DNA from: Nitrososphaerota archaeon
Lineage (GTDB): Archaea > Thermoproteota > Nitrososphaeria > Nitrososphaerales > Nitrosopumilaceae
DNA: 14,160 bases
NCBI GenBank assembly: GCA_016200035.1
Contig: JACQFM010000036.1
Location: forward strand, 1 to 14,160
Direction: 5' to 3'
Shown: positions 5,644 to 12,266 of the stretch, one piece after another
Layout: every line of letters begins with the position of its first letter
Numbering within the stretch: position 1 is the stretch's first letter
The notes under the pieces: generated by a model
What the model was told of the DNA's origin: nothing
Seen by the model: the letters and a program-made list of their open reading frames with translations, nothing else
Database searches by the model: none
Made by a program: the position numbers and the translations under genes

Positions 5644-6882
5644 ATGTCAATTTCTATAACTGGATTCTTTGAATGGTTGTACTCCCTATCAATTTGGGAT
5701 TTGGCACTTATTCTTTTGTTTCCTATTATAGTTGATTTTTCTAGATCATTTGGCAAGTCAGCATTTCTCTTACTTTACAATGCAAAAGAAAAGAAGAGAC
5801 GACAATTAAGGCATTCCTTACATCCTAACTTTAAGATCTCTATACTAATACCTGCGCATAATGAGGAAGTAGGTATCAGGCGCACGTTGGAAGCAGCAAT
5901 CGAGTCATCTTATGCAAATAAGGAGATCATAGTAATAGATGATGGCTCAACTGATAACACATACAAAATAGCATATGAATTTGCTCAGAAAAAATTAATC
6001 AAACTTATTCGTCGCGAAGAGTCATCTGGATCTAAGGCTGGTGCCCTAAATTATGGTGCAGCATATGCAACAGGTGATGTCATCATATCTGTAGATGCAG
6101 ACACACTAATTGAAAGAAAGGCGCTAGATGAGATTGCAAAATATTTTGAAGACAAGAAGATAATGGCAGTCTCAGGAAATGTGAGGATATTAAGTGGTGA
6201 TGGTGGCGTTCAGAATCTTTTGACTAAGCTTCAGGCTTATGAATATCTAATAGCAATGGAAATGGGAAGAAGGTACAACGCAATTCTAAATAGTTTACTA
6301 ATAATTTCGGGCGCTTTTGGATCTTTTAGAAAAGAACTTTTCAGTGGAGTTGGTATGTATGACAAAGATACCATAACTGAAGATTTCGATCTGACTGTAA
6401 AGGTAAGAAAATCTGGAGCAAAGCTAGAGTTTGCCACCGAATCTATAGGCTGGACTCTTTGTCCTAATAACTGGAAGGCTTGGCATAGGCAAAGACTCAG
6501 ATGGACTCAGGGCCAACTCAAAACGCTTCTCAAGCACAAGGACATAACGTGGACGAGCGGGTACAAGGTTGTCTTGATTATGTCCATTTATGATATGTGG
6601 TTTATGGACATTGTTTTACTAGTTGCAAGAATTGTTTGGATTCCCTTTCTGGTGCTGTACTTTACAACCACATGGTTTTACATGATGAGCTTTATCTTTA
6701 TTATTTATATGATGTCTGAGGCGTTTGTCATCATGTCAGCTGGAATTTTATCACCAAGAAAGCAGGACCTTAGATATATCTATCTAGCACCAGTAATGGT
6801 ATTTTTTTATAGACCGCTTTATGTCCTAGTCAGATTCTCTGCCTATCTCAAATATTTTTTTGGTAAAGGTGTAAAATGGTAA
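5644..6882 (+). CDS. Membrane-embedded family-2 glycosyltransferase, processive type
   Basis: A 412-residue inverting glycosyltransferase of the cellulose/hyaluronan/poly-GlcNAc synthase type, expected to polymerise a sugar from a nucleotide-sugar donor at the cytoplasmic face and pass the chain across the membrane. An N-terminal hydrophobic segment (about 17-45) precedes the GT-A domain (about 63-290). That domain has VIDDGSTD (97-104), VDADT (150-154, the metal-binding DxD), TEDFD (245-249, catalytic Asp) and QRLRW (283-287), the QxxRW signature of processive enzymes. Several C-terminal hydrophobic segments follow between about 305 and 408. No PilZ domain is present. The ATG is the only available start: an in-frame TGA lies three codons upstream. 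It overlaps the next gene by 7 nt, so translation is probably coupled. The sugar and the product are unknown; an exopolysaccharide or a surface glycan precursor are both possible. Confidence 0.88.
   Translation: MSISITGFFEWLYSLSIWDLALILLFPIIVDFSRSFGKSAFLLLYNAKEKKRRQLRHSLHPNFKISILIPAHNEEVGIRRTLEAAIESSYANKEIIVIDDGSTDNTYKIAYEFAQKKLIKLIRREESSGSKAGALNYGAAYATGDVIISVDADTLIERKALDEIAKYFEDKKIMAVSGNVRILSGDGGVQNLLTKLQAYEYLIAMEMGRRYNAILNSLLIISGAFGSFRKELFSGVGMYDKDTITEDFDLTVKVRKSGAKLEFATESIGWTLCPNNWKAWHRQRLRWTQGQLKTLLKHKDITWTSGYKVVLIMSIYDMWFMDIVLLVARIVWIPFLVLYFTTTWFYMMSFIFIIYMMSEAFVIMSAGILSPRKQDLRYIYLAPVMVFFYRPLYVLVRFSAYLKYFFGKGVKW
6866..6871 (+). promoter_or_regulatory. Shine-Dalgarno-like site inside the glycosyltransferase gene
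   Basis: AAGGTG ends 4 nt before the ATG at 6876. It supports that start for the secreted-protein gene and re-initiation coupled to termination of the overlapping glycosyltransferase. Most other starts in the window have no such site. Confidence 0.4.
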
Positions 6883-8477
6883 GTATACATCATATGTTAC
6901 GAATGAAACAATTTGAAATATTGTACTATAATTTGAAATTGCTCATACCCACAGTTACTTTCCTATCTATAATTTATGTAATGAGCGCATATGGATATGG
7001 GGGAACAGTCGAATTGGTTCTCACTGATATCTGGATAGAACCAGAACATCCACAGGCTGGCGATAAGGTAACAATTTTTGGAAATGTTTACAATGCTGGA
7101 ACTGATCCGACTGAAAACGTAGCCAGTGTTGTTACGGCTGGCTTCATAATCGACGGAGAACTGCGCAAGATAGTTGAAATTGGGAATGTAAAACCTGGGG
7201 CTGGTAACGAAGTAAAAATTTCCTCTGGACCATTATGGAATGCTGAGTGGGGAAAACACAACATGACTGTCATTGTAAACTATCACCATTCAATATCCGA
7301 TTATATCGATAACCCATCTAACAATATAGTAAAGAAAGTATTCATAATTGAACCAGTTAAAGAATCACAAATCTCGCTTGACGTTTCACCAGCATTCATG
7401 ATTCCTCAAAAAAATACTCTGATTACAATAAATGGCTCTCTGGCTGATGCAAGCTCAGGCACTCCTTTGCCAAATCAAAAAATAACGATAGTAATAGGTG
7501 GATCCAAAAACTATTTTGTAACTGACAAGGATGGAAAATTTTATACTACAAAGGCATTTACATTCTCAGAACAAAGGCTGTTGGTTACTGCTCTTTTTGA
7601 GGGAAACTTTCCTTATCTTGCCTCAAATCATACAAACTATGTCTTTAATTTACCCCAGTCAAAAGAGACATCTGCCATTGTTTTACAAATTAAAGATCCT
7701 TCAGAAAAGTACGATTTTAAAAATCTCTCTTCAGAAATAGCTATCTTTCAAGATTCTTACGATACTTTGTATACAAAAATTCCAGCTGCTAAAGGATTTT
7801 TGCTTGACAACAAGACTGCATGGGTAGCTCTTCCTGGAAATCATTCCTATCTTGAAGAAGTCTACGCTAATGGTCGGTTCTTTTTCTCAAGCGATTGGAA
7901 GAAAATTCCCGAGAATAGCGTAATTCAGGAGAGTCTTTACATTCCTGGAACTGCGCAAATTAGATTTCATGTAACAGATGTCAACGACAAACCCCTAGCT
8001 GGTGTCATGGTCAAAAATTGGATATATTCTGCAAAAACAGATGAGGGTGGCTTTACTCCTTGGGTAGATATGTTACCAACTCGTAGTAAGAAGGAGCCCT
8101 ATGCTGCTGTAGCTACTACAGATGACGGAAAGATCTTCAAATCAGAGCAATTTTTTGTAACATCAGGAGAGAAAAAAATAATCGAAATAAAATCACAAGA
8201 ACCAGAAGTGATAATTCCGTCATGGATAAGAAACAACGCAAAATGGTGGTCAAGTGATCAGATAACTACTTCAGACTTTGCAAAAGGAATTCAATATTTG
8301 ATTGGACAAAAAATAATTGTAATTCCATCTACTAGTAAAGGAAATACAGAGACAAGCCAAGTTGTGCCAGCATGGGTTAAAAATAACGCAAAGTGGTGGT
8401 CGGAAGGGCAGATATCTGACAAAGATTTTGTCTTAGGGATACAATATCTGATTCAGATAGGGATAATTCATGTCTAA
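6876..8477 (+). CDS. Secreted multidomain beta-rich protein with two C-terminal NAKWW repeats
   Basis: A 533-residue extracellular protein. An N-terminal hydrophobic segment (about 21-38, ending MSAYG) looks like a signal peptide; a start at Met10 (nt 6903) is also possible. Next come a CARDB-like domain (about 45-158; AGDKVTIFGNVYNAG, GKHNMTVIVNY), an Ig-like domain (about 165-260; TINGSLAD..., TDKDGKFYTTKAF), a middle region of unclear fold (260-355) and a carboxypeptidase-regulatory-like beta domain (about 358-440; DVNDKPLAGVMVKNW). Two copies of the thaumarchaeal repeat close the protein, with cores WIRNNAKWWS and WVKNNAKWWS followed by D-F-x-x-GIQYLI. Proteins with this repeat are often labelled 'peptidase', but no protease active site is visible. 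Several N-x-S/T sites could carry glycans. Overlap with the glycosyltransferase suggests joint work in surface polysaccharide attachment or export; this is inferred. The stop is followed by a 110-nt gap to the next start. Confidence 0.82.
   Translation: MVSIHHMLRMKQFEILYYNLKLLIPTVTFLSIIYVMSAYGYGGTVELVLTDIWIEPEHPQAGDKVTIFGNVYNAGTDPTENVASVVTAGFIIDGELRKIVEIGNVKPGAGNEVKISSGPLWNAEWGKHNMTVIVNYHHSISDYIDNPSNNIVKKVFIIEPVKESQISLDVSPAFMIPQKNTLITINGSLADASSGTPLPNQKITIVIGGSKNYFVTDKDGKFYTTKAFTFSEQRLLVTALFEGNFPYLASNHTNYVFNLPQSKETSAIVLQIKDPSEKYDFKNLSSEIAIFQDSYDTLYTKIPAAKGFLLDNKTAWVALPGNHSYLEEVYANGRFFFSSDWKKIPENSVIQESLYIPGTAQIRFHVTDVNDKPLAGVMVKNWIYSAKTDEGGFTPWVDMLPTRSKKEPYAAVATTDDGKIFKSEQFFVTSGEKKIIEIKSQEPEVIIPSWIRNNAKWWSSDQITTSDFAKGIQYLIGQKIIVIPSTSKGNTETSQVVPAWVKNNAKWWSEGQISDKDFVLGIQYLIQIGIIHV
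8211..8321 (+). repeat. NAKWW protein repeat, copy 1
   Basis: Encodes about 37 residues starting IIPSW, with core NNAKWWS, then QIT..DF..GIQYLI and a closing hydrophobic I-I-V-I. The same pattern recurs at 8361-8474. Confidence 0.8.
8361..8474 (+). repeat. NAKWW protein repeat, copy 2
   Basis: Second copy, starting VVPAW, with core NNAKWWS, QIS..DF..GIQYLI and a closing hydrophobic I-I-H-V at the very C-terminus. It is separated from copy 1 by a Ser/Thr-rich linker of about 13 residues. Confidence 0.8.
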
Positions 8478-8552
8478 TAAAGTACCTGTTAGAATAGACA
8501 CCTGTGAATCTCTAATTTTGTGTAGGCAATTGTATTCATTTCTGAAGACTAG

Positions 8553-8564
8553 CATATTTAAAAT
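8553..8564 (+). promoter_or_regulatory. TATA-like element for the TackOD1-like response regulator
   Basis: CATATTTAAAAT centred about 29 nt before the ATG at 8588. This spacing favours that ATG over the in-frame TTG at 8576. Confidence 0.55.
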
Positions 8565-8587
8565 TCACAAATGGTTTGAATTATAAT

Positions 8588-9505
8588 ATGTCTTTTCAAA
8601 AAAAGGACGTTCTTATAATAGAGGACAGTGTTGCTACGACTATTCTCCTAAGTGAATTTTTAAAAAAACTTGGTTACCAAAATATACACACCTGCAATAC
8701 GGGTAAAGCGGCTGTACAGGTCTTTGGCGATCTCGTAAAGGCTAACAAAATGCCGATCATCTTACTTGATTATAACTTGCCAGACATGAATGCCGATGTG
8801 GTGATGACGCAAATATTTAGTATACGTCCTGACACTAAAATCGTAATTCAGACCGCAAGCGAAAAGGGAGATGAATCTATCAAGGATGTTCTAAGACACG
8901 GTGCATATCTGTATCTTGAAAAACCAATAAGATTTGAAAATCTAAAAAATACTATGAAGGTACTAGAAGAAGAGGACAAGATTCTTGAAGATAAACCTGT
9001 AGACGTACAAAAACAAATTGATTCTCATTTAAAATCATCTACGAGGATAAGCCTAGCAAGAATTTCAGAATATTGTAATGTTAAGAAAGAAGATGCCTTG
9101 CAATACCTACACGAGCTAGAGTCAGAGAATAAAATAGTTGGATTGGGTGATATCAAAGAAATTTCTTGCAATCTATGCGGTTCTGTAAAAATAGGACTTT
9201 CTTTTCATTGCCCCTCATGTAACAGGTCAAATTTCAAGCATGGCAAGCTAATAGAACACTTCAAGTGTGGCAATGTCTCTCTTGAGAATTCATATAAGGA
9301 TAATATCTGTCCAAAATGTCACAAAGAGATACAAGCTATTGGAGTTGATTACAGGGCAATGGAAAATTATTATATCTGTATAGACTGTGGTGAAAAATTT
9401 GCTGAACCCTCAAATGATTACCTTTGTATGAGATGTAACAACAGGTTCAAAATTGATCAGGCAACGTGGACAACAAGTGAGGCCTTCAGGGCAGTTAATT
9501 TGTAG
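8588..9505 (+). CDS. Response regulator: receiver, winged helix, Cys-rich zinc-ribbon output (TackOD1-like)
   Basis: A 305-residue two-component response regulator. The N-terminal receiver (about 5-130 from this ATG) has the acidic pair in IIEDS, the phosphoacceptor Asp in LLDYN (residue 61), the Thr of QTAS (89) and the Lys of EKP (112). A helical HTH-like segment (about 140-190; RISLARISEYCNVKKEDALQYLHELE) links to a C-terminal region (190-290) holding five CxxC pairs plus one extra Cys (C194/197, 208/211, 241/244, 264/267, 280/283; C227). This fits treble zinc ribbons and, from memory, the thaumarchaeal output domain TackOD1. The output may bind DNA or a protein partner. The frame also opens at a TTG 12 nt upstream, but promoter spacing favours the ATG. 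It converges with the CheY-like gene 3 nt away, and its partner kinase is plausibly the one at 10354. Confidence 0.88.
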   Translation: MSFQKKDVLIIEDSVATTILLSEFLKKLGYQNIHTCNTGKAAVQVFGDLVKANKMPIILLDYNLPDMNADVVMTQIFSIRPDTKIVIQTASEKGDESIKDVLRHGAYLYLEKPIRFENLKNTMKVLEEEDKILEDKPVDVQKQIDSHLKSSTRISLARISEYCNVKKEDALQYLHELESENKIVGLGDIKEISCNLCGSVKIGLSFHCPSCNRSNFKHGKLIEHFKCGNVSLENSYKDNICPKCHKEIQAIGVDYRAMENYYICIDCGEKFAEPSNDYLCMRCNNRFKIDQATWTTSEAFRAVNL

Positions 9506-9508
9506 TTT

Positions 9509-9877
9509 TCACAGGTGTTTTTCAAGAACCATGTTAATTGATCTTAAGACATCTTCGAAGTCAAACGGTTTTAAAATGTATGCCAGCGCACCTTCTGAAA
9601 TACAATCATTTATCGTTTTCAAGTTATCAGTTGCAGTAATCATGATGACTTTGGCCATTGGATCCTTTGCAATTATTTCCTTAAGGGCAAAAAAACCATC
9701 CTTTTTTGGCATAGCAACGTCAAGTAGTACGATGTCAGGCTTTGAGGACTCGTACATCTTTACCGCTTCTACCCCATTGATGGCCTCGCCGACAACTTGG
9801 TGATGACCAATCTGCATAATATCTTTCAAAACCAGTCTTATTGCATCCGAGTCATCAGCAATCAATATCCGAGCCAT
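9509..9877 (-). CDS. CheY-like single-domain response regulator
   Basis: A 122-residue receiver domain with no output domain. All active-site residues are present: D8 and D9 (IADDSD), phosphoacceptor D53 (LLDVAMP), T81 (MITAT) and K103 (ILKPF). A single-domain receiver acts either through protein-protein contact, as CheY does at a motor, or as an intermediate in a phosphorelay. Immediately upstream on the same strand is an Hpt protein (46-nt gap), which makes the relay role attractive: kinase to receiver to Hpt to final regulator, or a phosphate sink. No flagellar/archaellum or other che genes occur in the window. It has its own TATA-like element and a perfect palindrome between that element and the ATG, so it may be regulated separately from hpt. 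Confidence 0.92.
   Translation of the reverse strand: MARILIADDSDAIRLVLKDIMQIGHHQVVGEAINGVEAVKMYESSKPDIVLLDVAMPKKDGFFALKEIIAKDPMAKVIMITATDNLKTINDCISEGALAYILKPFDFEDVLRSINMVLEKHL
9518..9522 (+). terminator. T-tract, weak candidate terminator of the zinc-ribbon response regulator
   Basis: Runs T4 (9506-9509) and T5 (9518-9522) follow the stop directly, at the end of the opposing cheY-like gene. No hairpin was noticed. Confidence 0.2.
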
Positions 9878-9887
9878 CTTTCTAGAA

Positions 9888-9902
9888 AATAATCAGATTA
9901 TT
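9888..9902. promoter_or_regulatory. Perfect 15-nt palindrome at the cheY-like promoter, candidate operator
   Basis: AATAATC-A-GATTATT, 7-1-7, perfect. It lies directly beside the TATA-like element and before the ATG, roughly between -6 and -20 relative to the predicted transcription start, a position where a bound repressor would block polymerase. Confidence 0.4.
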
Positions 9903-9912
9903 CCTATTTAAG
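9903..9912 (-). promoter_or_regulatory. TATA-like element for the cheY-like gene
   Basis: Minus-strand CTTAAATAGG centred about 31 nt before the ATG at 9877, in the 46-nt gap after hpt. It suggests independent transcription in addition to any read-through from hpt. Confidence 0.45.
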
Positions 9913-9923
9913 ATGAGGGTATG

Positions 9924-10289
9924 TCAGTACCGTAACGAGGGAAATTTCTGGCGAATCTTATTCTTAAATTCAGTTAGATCCTTCTTTGTAGAGCCACCAA
10001 AAAGTTCTCTCATTAGCATGTTTGATTGCACAAGAGCTTGATACGTACCGTGAAGAATACCATTTGAGATAACATGCTTGAGAATCACATCAGACACCCG
10101 TGCTACCTCGCCAACGCCCACTTGGCCCATCATTGGCGCAAGACCCTTTATCTTGTGAAGATGTCTTTCTATTTCCTTGGCGTTATTTGAGACATCAGAG
10201 TCATTTTTACAATTTGCTATGATCTTTTGTAGCAAGTCCAGTTCATCCTGAATTTCTTTTCTAGCTATTTTTAAAAAATTATCAGACAT
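9924..10289 (-). CDS. Stand-alone histidine phosphotransfer (Hpt) domain protein
   Basis: A 121-residue, wholly helical protein with the Hpt signature HKIKGLA at about 45-51. H45 is the predicted phosphorylated histidine, and K48 and G49 are the conserved partners of the HxxKG motif. The following PMMGQVGVGEVARVSDVI resembles the segment after the histidine in CheA P1 and other Hpt domains. There is no kinase domain, so it must receive its phosphate from a receiver or kinase encoded elsewhere. Its neighbours supply these: a CheY-like receiver downstream on the same strand and a histidine kinase divergently upstream. It is therefore likely an intermediate in a phosphorelay. The ATG at 10289 lies about 26 nt from a TATA-like element, implying a leaderless message. 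Confidence 0.85.
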   Translation of the reverse strand: MSDNFLKIARKEIQDELDLLQKIIANCKNDSDVSNNAKEIERHLHKIKGLAPMMGQVGVGEVARVSDVILKHVISNGILHGTYQALVQSNMLMRELFGGSTKKDLTEFKNKIRQKFPSLRY

Positions 10290-10290
10290 T

Positions 10291-10309
10291 TTATCTAGTT
10301 TGTAGATAA
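10291..10309. promoter_or_regulatory. Inverted repeat at the hpt promoter, candidate operator
   Basis: TTATCTA-GTTTG-TAGATAA, a perfect 7-5-7 inverted repeat filling the space between the hpt TATA-like element and its ATG (about -2 to -20). It occupies the same relative position as the palindrome at the cheY-like gene. Confidence 0.4.
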
Positions 10310-10319
10310 GTTTAATATC
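10310..10319 (-). promoter_or_regulatory. TATA-like element for hpt
   Basis: Minus-strand GATATTAAAC centred about 26 nt before the ATG at 10289. Only two bases separate it from the TATA-like element of the divergent kinase gene. Confidence 0.45.
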
Positions 10320-10321
10320 AA

Positions 10322-10330
10322 CTTTTATAG
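10322..10330 (+). promoter_or_regulatory. TATA-like element for the histidine kinase
   Basis: CTTTTATAG centred about 27 nt before the GTG at 10354, supporting GTG as the start of a leaderless transcript. Confidence 0.5.
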
Positions 10331-10353
10331 AGCCTCAAATTCTTGATTGATTT

Positions 10354-12228
10354 GTGAAGATTATCCATAAAACCTATTTACTTTTGGCCGTCATAATCGC
10401 CGCAGCAGTTATCAATCTGGCATTGCTTTTGATTACCGCACAACAAGGTACTGCAGATTCTCACTCTGTTATTGCAGCAAACGATCTCAAGGTAACAGCG
10501 GAAGGCGTTGGTAGCTTGGCAAACTCGATCGCAAGCAGAAATGAAGGAGATAGACAAAACCTCTTAACAAAAATAAATGAGTTTGATAATACATTTAATA
10601 CATTAAGAAGTGGCGGTGACCTTGGGGGCGTTAGCGTTTCTGCTGTGCCATCAGATCTTTTATCGATATATGAAAAAGTTAGAGCTTCTTGGGACTCGTA
10701 CAAGCAAACTGCAAAAAAAATTCAGGTAGAAGCAGTCTTTGATCCTGATGTTAGAAATGCACTCAAATATGTTTTAGAAAAGAACGGTGAATTCGTAATA
10801 ACAACTGATAATGTTCAAAGGGAGCTGTTAGGGCTTGACAGAAACTATAACAAACACAAAGAGATTGCAATGAAGCTTCAACAAACATCAAAATTGATAG
10901 GTGAAGACACTCTTCTTATCTCAATTGGGGAAGGCGGAAATATACATGACAAAATTAGAAAGGACAGAATTCTTTTTGAGGCATATTTGAGAGAGTTGTT
11001 GCAGCGCCCCCTGACAGATCTGGATCTTTCTGGGCTTGATATAAAAGAAGAAACGTTATCACCAATACCGCGAGAAAATTCTGACTCGCTGAGAAGTTTA
11101 GATCCTCTTTGGGAGGCAATACAGCTGAAACTAATGACAATTGAATCCCAATCTCTTATTTCAAAAGAATTTGGCACAGCACTAAAAGATCTTAACGTAA
11201 AACGCATTGACTTGTTATCATCAATTGGAGAATTAGTTAACGGATGGAATGTGTCACTGGATAAAAGATCTACAGAGAGAGGGTATTATGTACAAGGCTT
11301 GCTTGTGGCAGACATTGCAGTTTTTGTATTTGTATTGAGTTCTATTCGAAAGTCACTAAACCCGCTTGAGGCACTCACCGCAGCTCTTTCACGAGTAAAG
11401 GAAGGAATCTACGGCGAAAAATTTGAGTACAAGTCACATGACGAAATAGGATATCTTTCTGAGGCATTTAATACAATGACTTCTACCATAAAGGAAAAAG
11501 AAGACGAAGCAAAAAAAATCGAGATTGCAAAGGATGAATTTCTTGCCATGATTACACATGAGCTAAAAACTCCACTTGTTCCAATCCAAGGATATGCAGA
11601 TATATTACTTGCAGGACATCTTGGTCAGCTTAACAAAAACCAGAAAGAAAGAATTGAGATAATCAAGTCAAGCTCGACATCGCTTTTGCAATTGATAACC
11701 GATCTACTTGATGCTCAAAAGTTAGAGCTAGGTCAGCTCAAGGTCAAAAAAGAGGTAAGCAATCTACACTCTACGATACAAAAAACTATTGCAATAATGG
11801 CTCCTCAGGCAATGGCAGACCAAATTACACTTACAACAAACCTAGACGCAGATGTCTATGCACTCTATGATGAAGAGAGAATACATCAGGTTCTTACAAA
11901 CCTGATAAAGAATAGCTTTAGAGCCGTAGAGCAAAAGAAAGGAAGAGTTGAGATTTTGGTACGAGATGGCGGAGACGAGGTTTACATCTCAGTTAGAGAC
12001 AATGGCAGGGGCATACCCAACGAGGCTCTACCTAAAATATTTAGAAGATTCTATCAGGTTGACACTTCAACTACTAGAGAAAAAGGTGGGAGTGGCCTTG
12101 GTCTGTCAATAAGCAAGGGTATTATTGAAGCACACGGTGGTACCATCTCGGCCGAAAGCGAGGTAGGAAAAGGGACAACATTTACCTTTACTTTGCCCAA
12201 AGTTCAGCAACAACGAGGTCCTTTATAG
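10354..12228 (+). CDS. Membrane sensor histidine kinase with tandem helical sensor region and HAMP
   Basis: A 624-residue sensor kinase. TM1 (about 7-29) is followed by a roughly 280-residue extracytoplasmic region (30-310) that is predicted all-helical, then TM2 (about 314-330), HAMP (about 331-385), the DHp domain with phosphoacceptor H402 in ITHELKTPL, and a HATPase domain (about 470-615). ATP-site boxes are present: N-box around N516 and N520 (TNLIKNSF), DNGRGIP (549-555), the F-box RRFYQVD and GGSGLGLS (578-585). The extracytoplasmic region seems to hold two related helical units with 'L..GG ... W..YK' features like the PilJ/type-IV-pili transducer sensor; this is by eye. No receiver or Hpt domain is fused. 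The GTG start is supported by promoter spacing. It is divergent from hpt, with 64 nt between start codons, so hpt and the nearby receivers are its likely partners. Confidence 0.93.
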   Translation: MKIIHKTYLLLAVIIAAAVINLALLLITAQQGTADSHSVIAANDLKVTAEGVGSLANSIASRNEGDRQNLLTKINEFDNTFNTLRSGGDLGGVSVSAVPSDLLSIYEKVRASWDSYKQTAKKIQVEAVFDPDVRNALKYVLEKNGEFVITTDNVQRELLGLDRNYNKHKEIAMKLQQTSKLIGEDTLLISIGEGGNIHDKIRKDRILFEAYLRELLQRPLTDLDLSGLDIKEETLSPIPRENSDSLRSLDPLWEAIQLKLMTIESQSLISKEFGTALKDLNVKRIDLLSSIGELVNGWNVSLDKRSTERGYYVQGLLVADIAVFVFVLSSIRKSLNPLEALTAALSRVKEGIYGEKFEYKSHDEIGYLSEAFNTMTSTIKEKEDEAKKIEIAKDEFLAMITHELKTPLVPIQGYADILLAGHLGQLNKNQKERIEIIKSSSTSLLQLITDLLDAQKLELGQLKVKKEVSNLHSTIQKTIAIMAPQAMADQITLTTNLDADVYALYDEERIHQVLTNLIKNSFRAVEQKKGRVEILVRDGGDEVYISVRDNGRGIPNEALPKIFRRFYQVDTSTTREKGGSGLGLSISKGIIEAHGGTISAESEVGKGTTFTFTLPKVQQQRGPL

Positions 12229-12244
12229 CACAAACAAAAAATAC
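12221..12244 (+). promoter_or_regulatory. Possible promoter of tldD
   Basis: Two weak TATA-like candidates lie in or near the 38-nt gap: CTTTATAG at 12221-12228, overlapping the kinase stop and about 42 nt before the TTG, and AAAAAATAC at 12236-12244, about 27 nt before it. I cannot choose between them; read-through from the kinase gene is also possible. Confidence 0.25.
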
Positions 12245-12266
12245 TTGAAAAAAGCCGAACCAACTG

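Noticed and set aside
8485..8504. Two ACCTGT copies after the secreted-protein gene
   Set aside because: Only six bases repeated and no wider structure; not distinguishable from chance.
8576..8587. TTG at 8576 as the start of the zinc-ribbon response regulator
   Set aside because: The ATG at 8588 lies 29 nt from a good TATA-like element, and the receiver domain starts just after it; four extra residues add nothing.
8478..8587. Possible small RNA or tRNA in the gap
   Set aside because: No cloverleaf, box C/D or stable stem was found by eye; only the downstream promoter is supported.
10461..11207. Antisense open frames inside the kinase sensor region
   Set aside because: They overlap the coding frame of a continuous 624-residue kinase and resemble low-complexity shadow translations.
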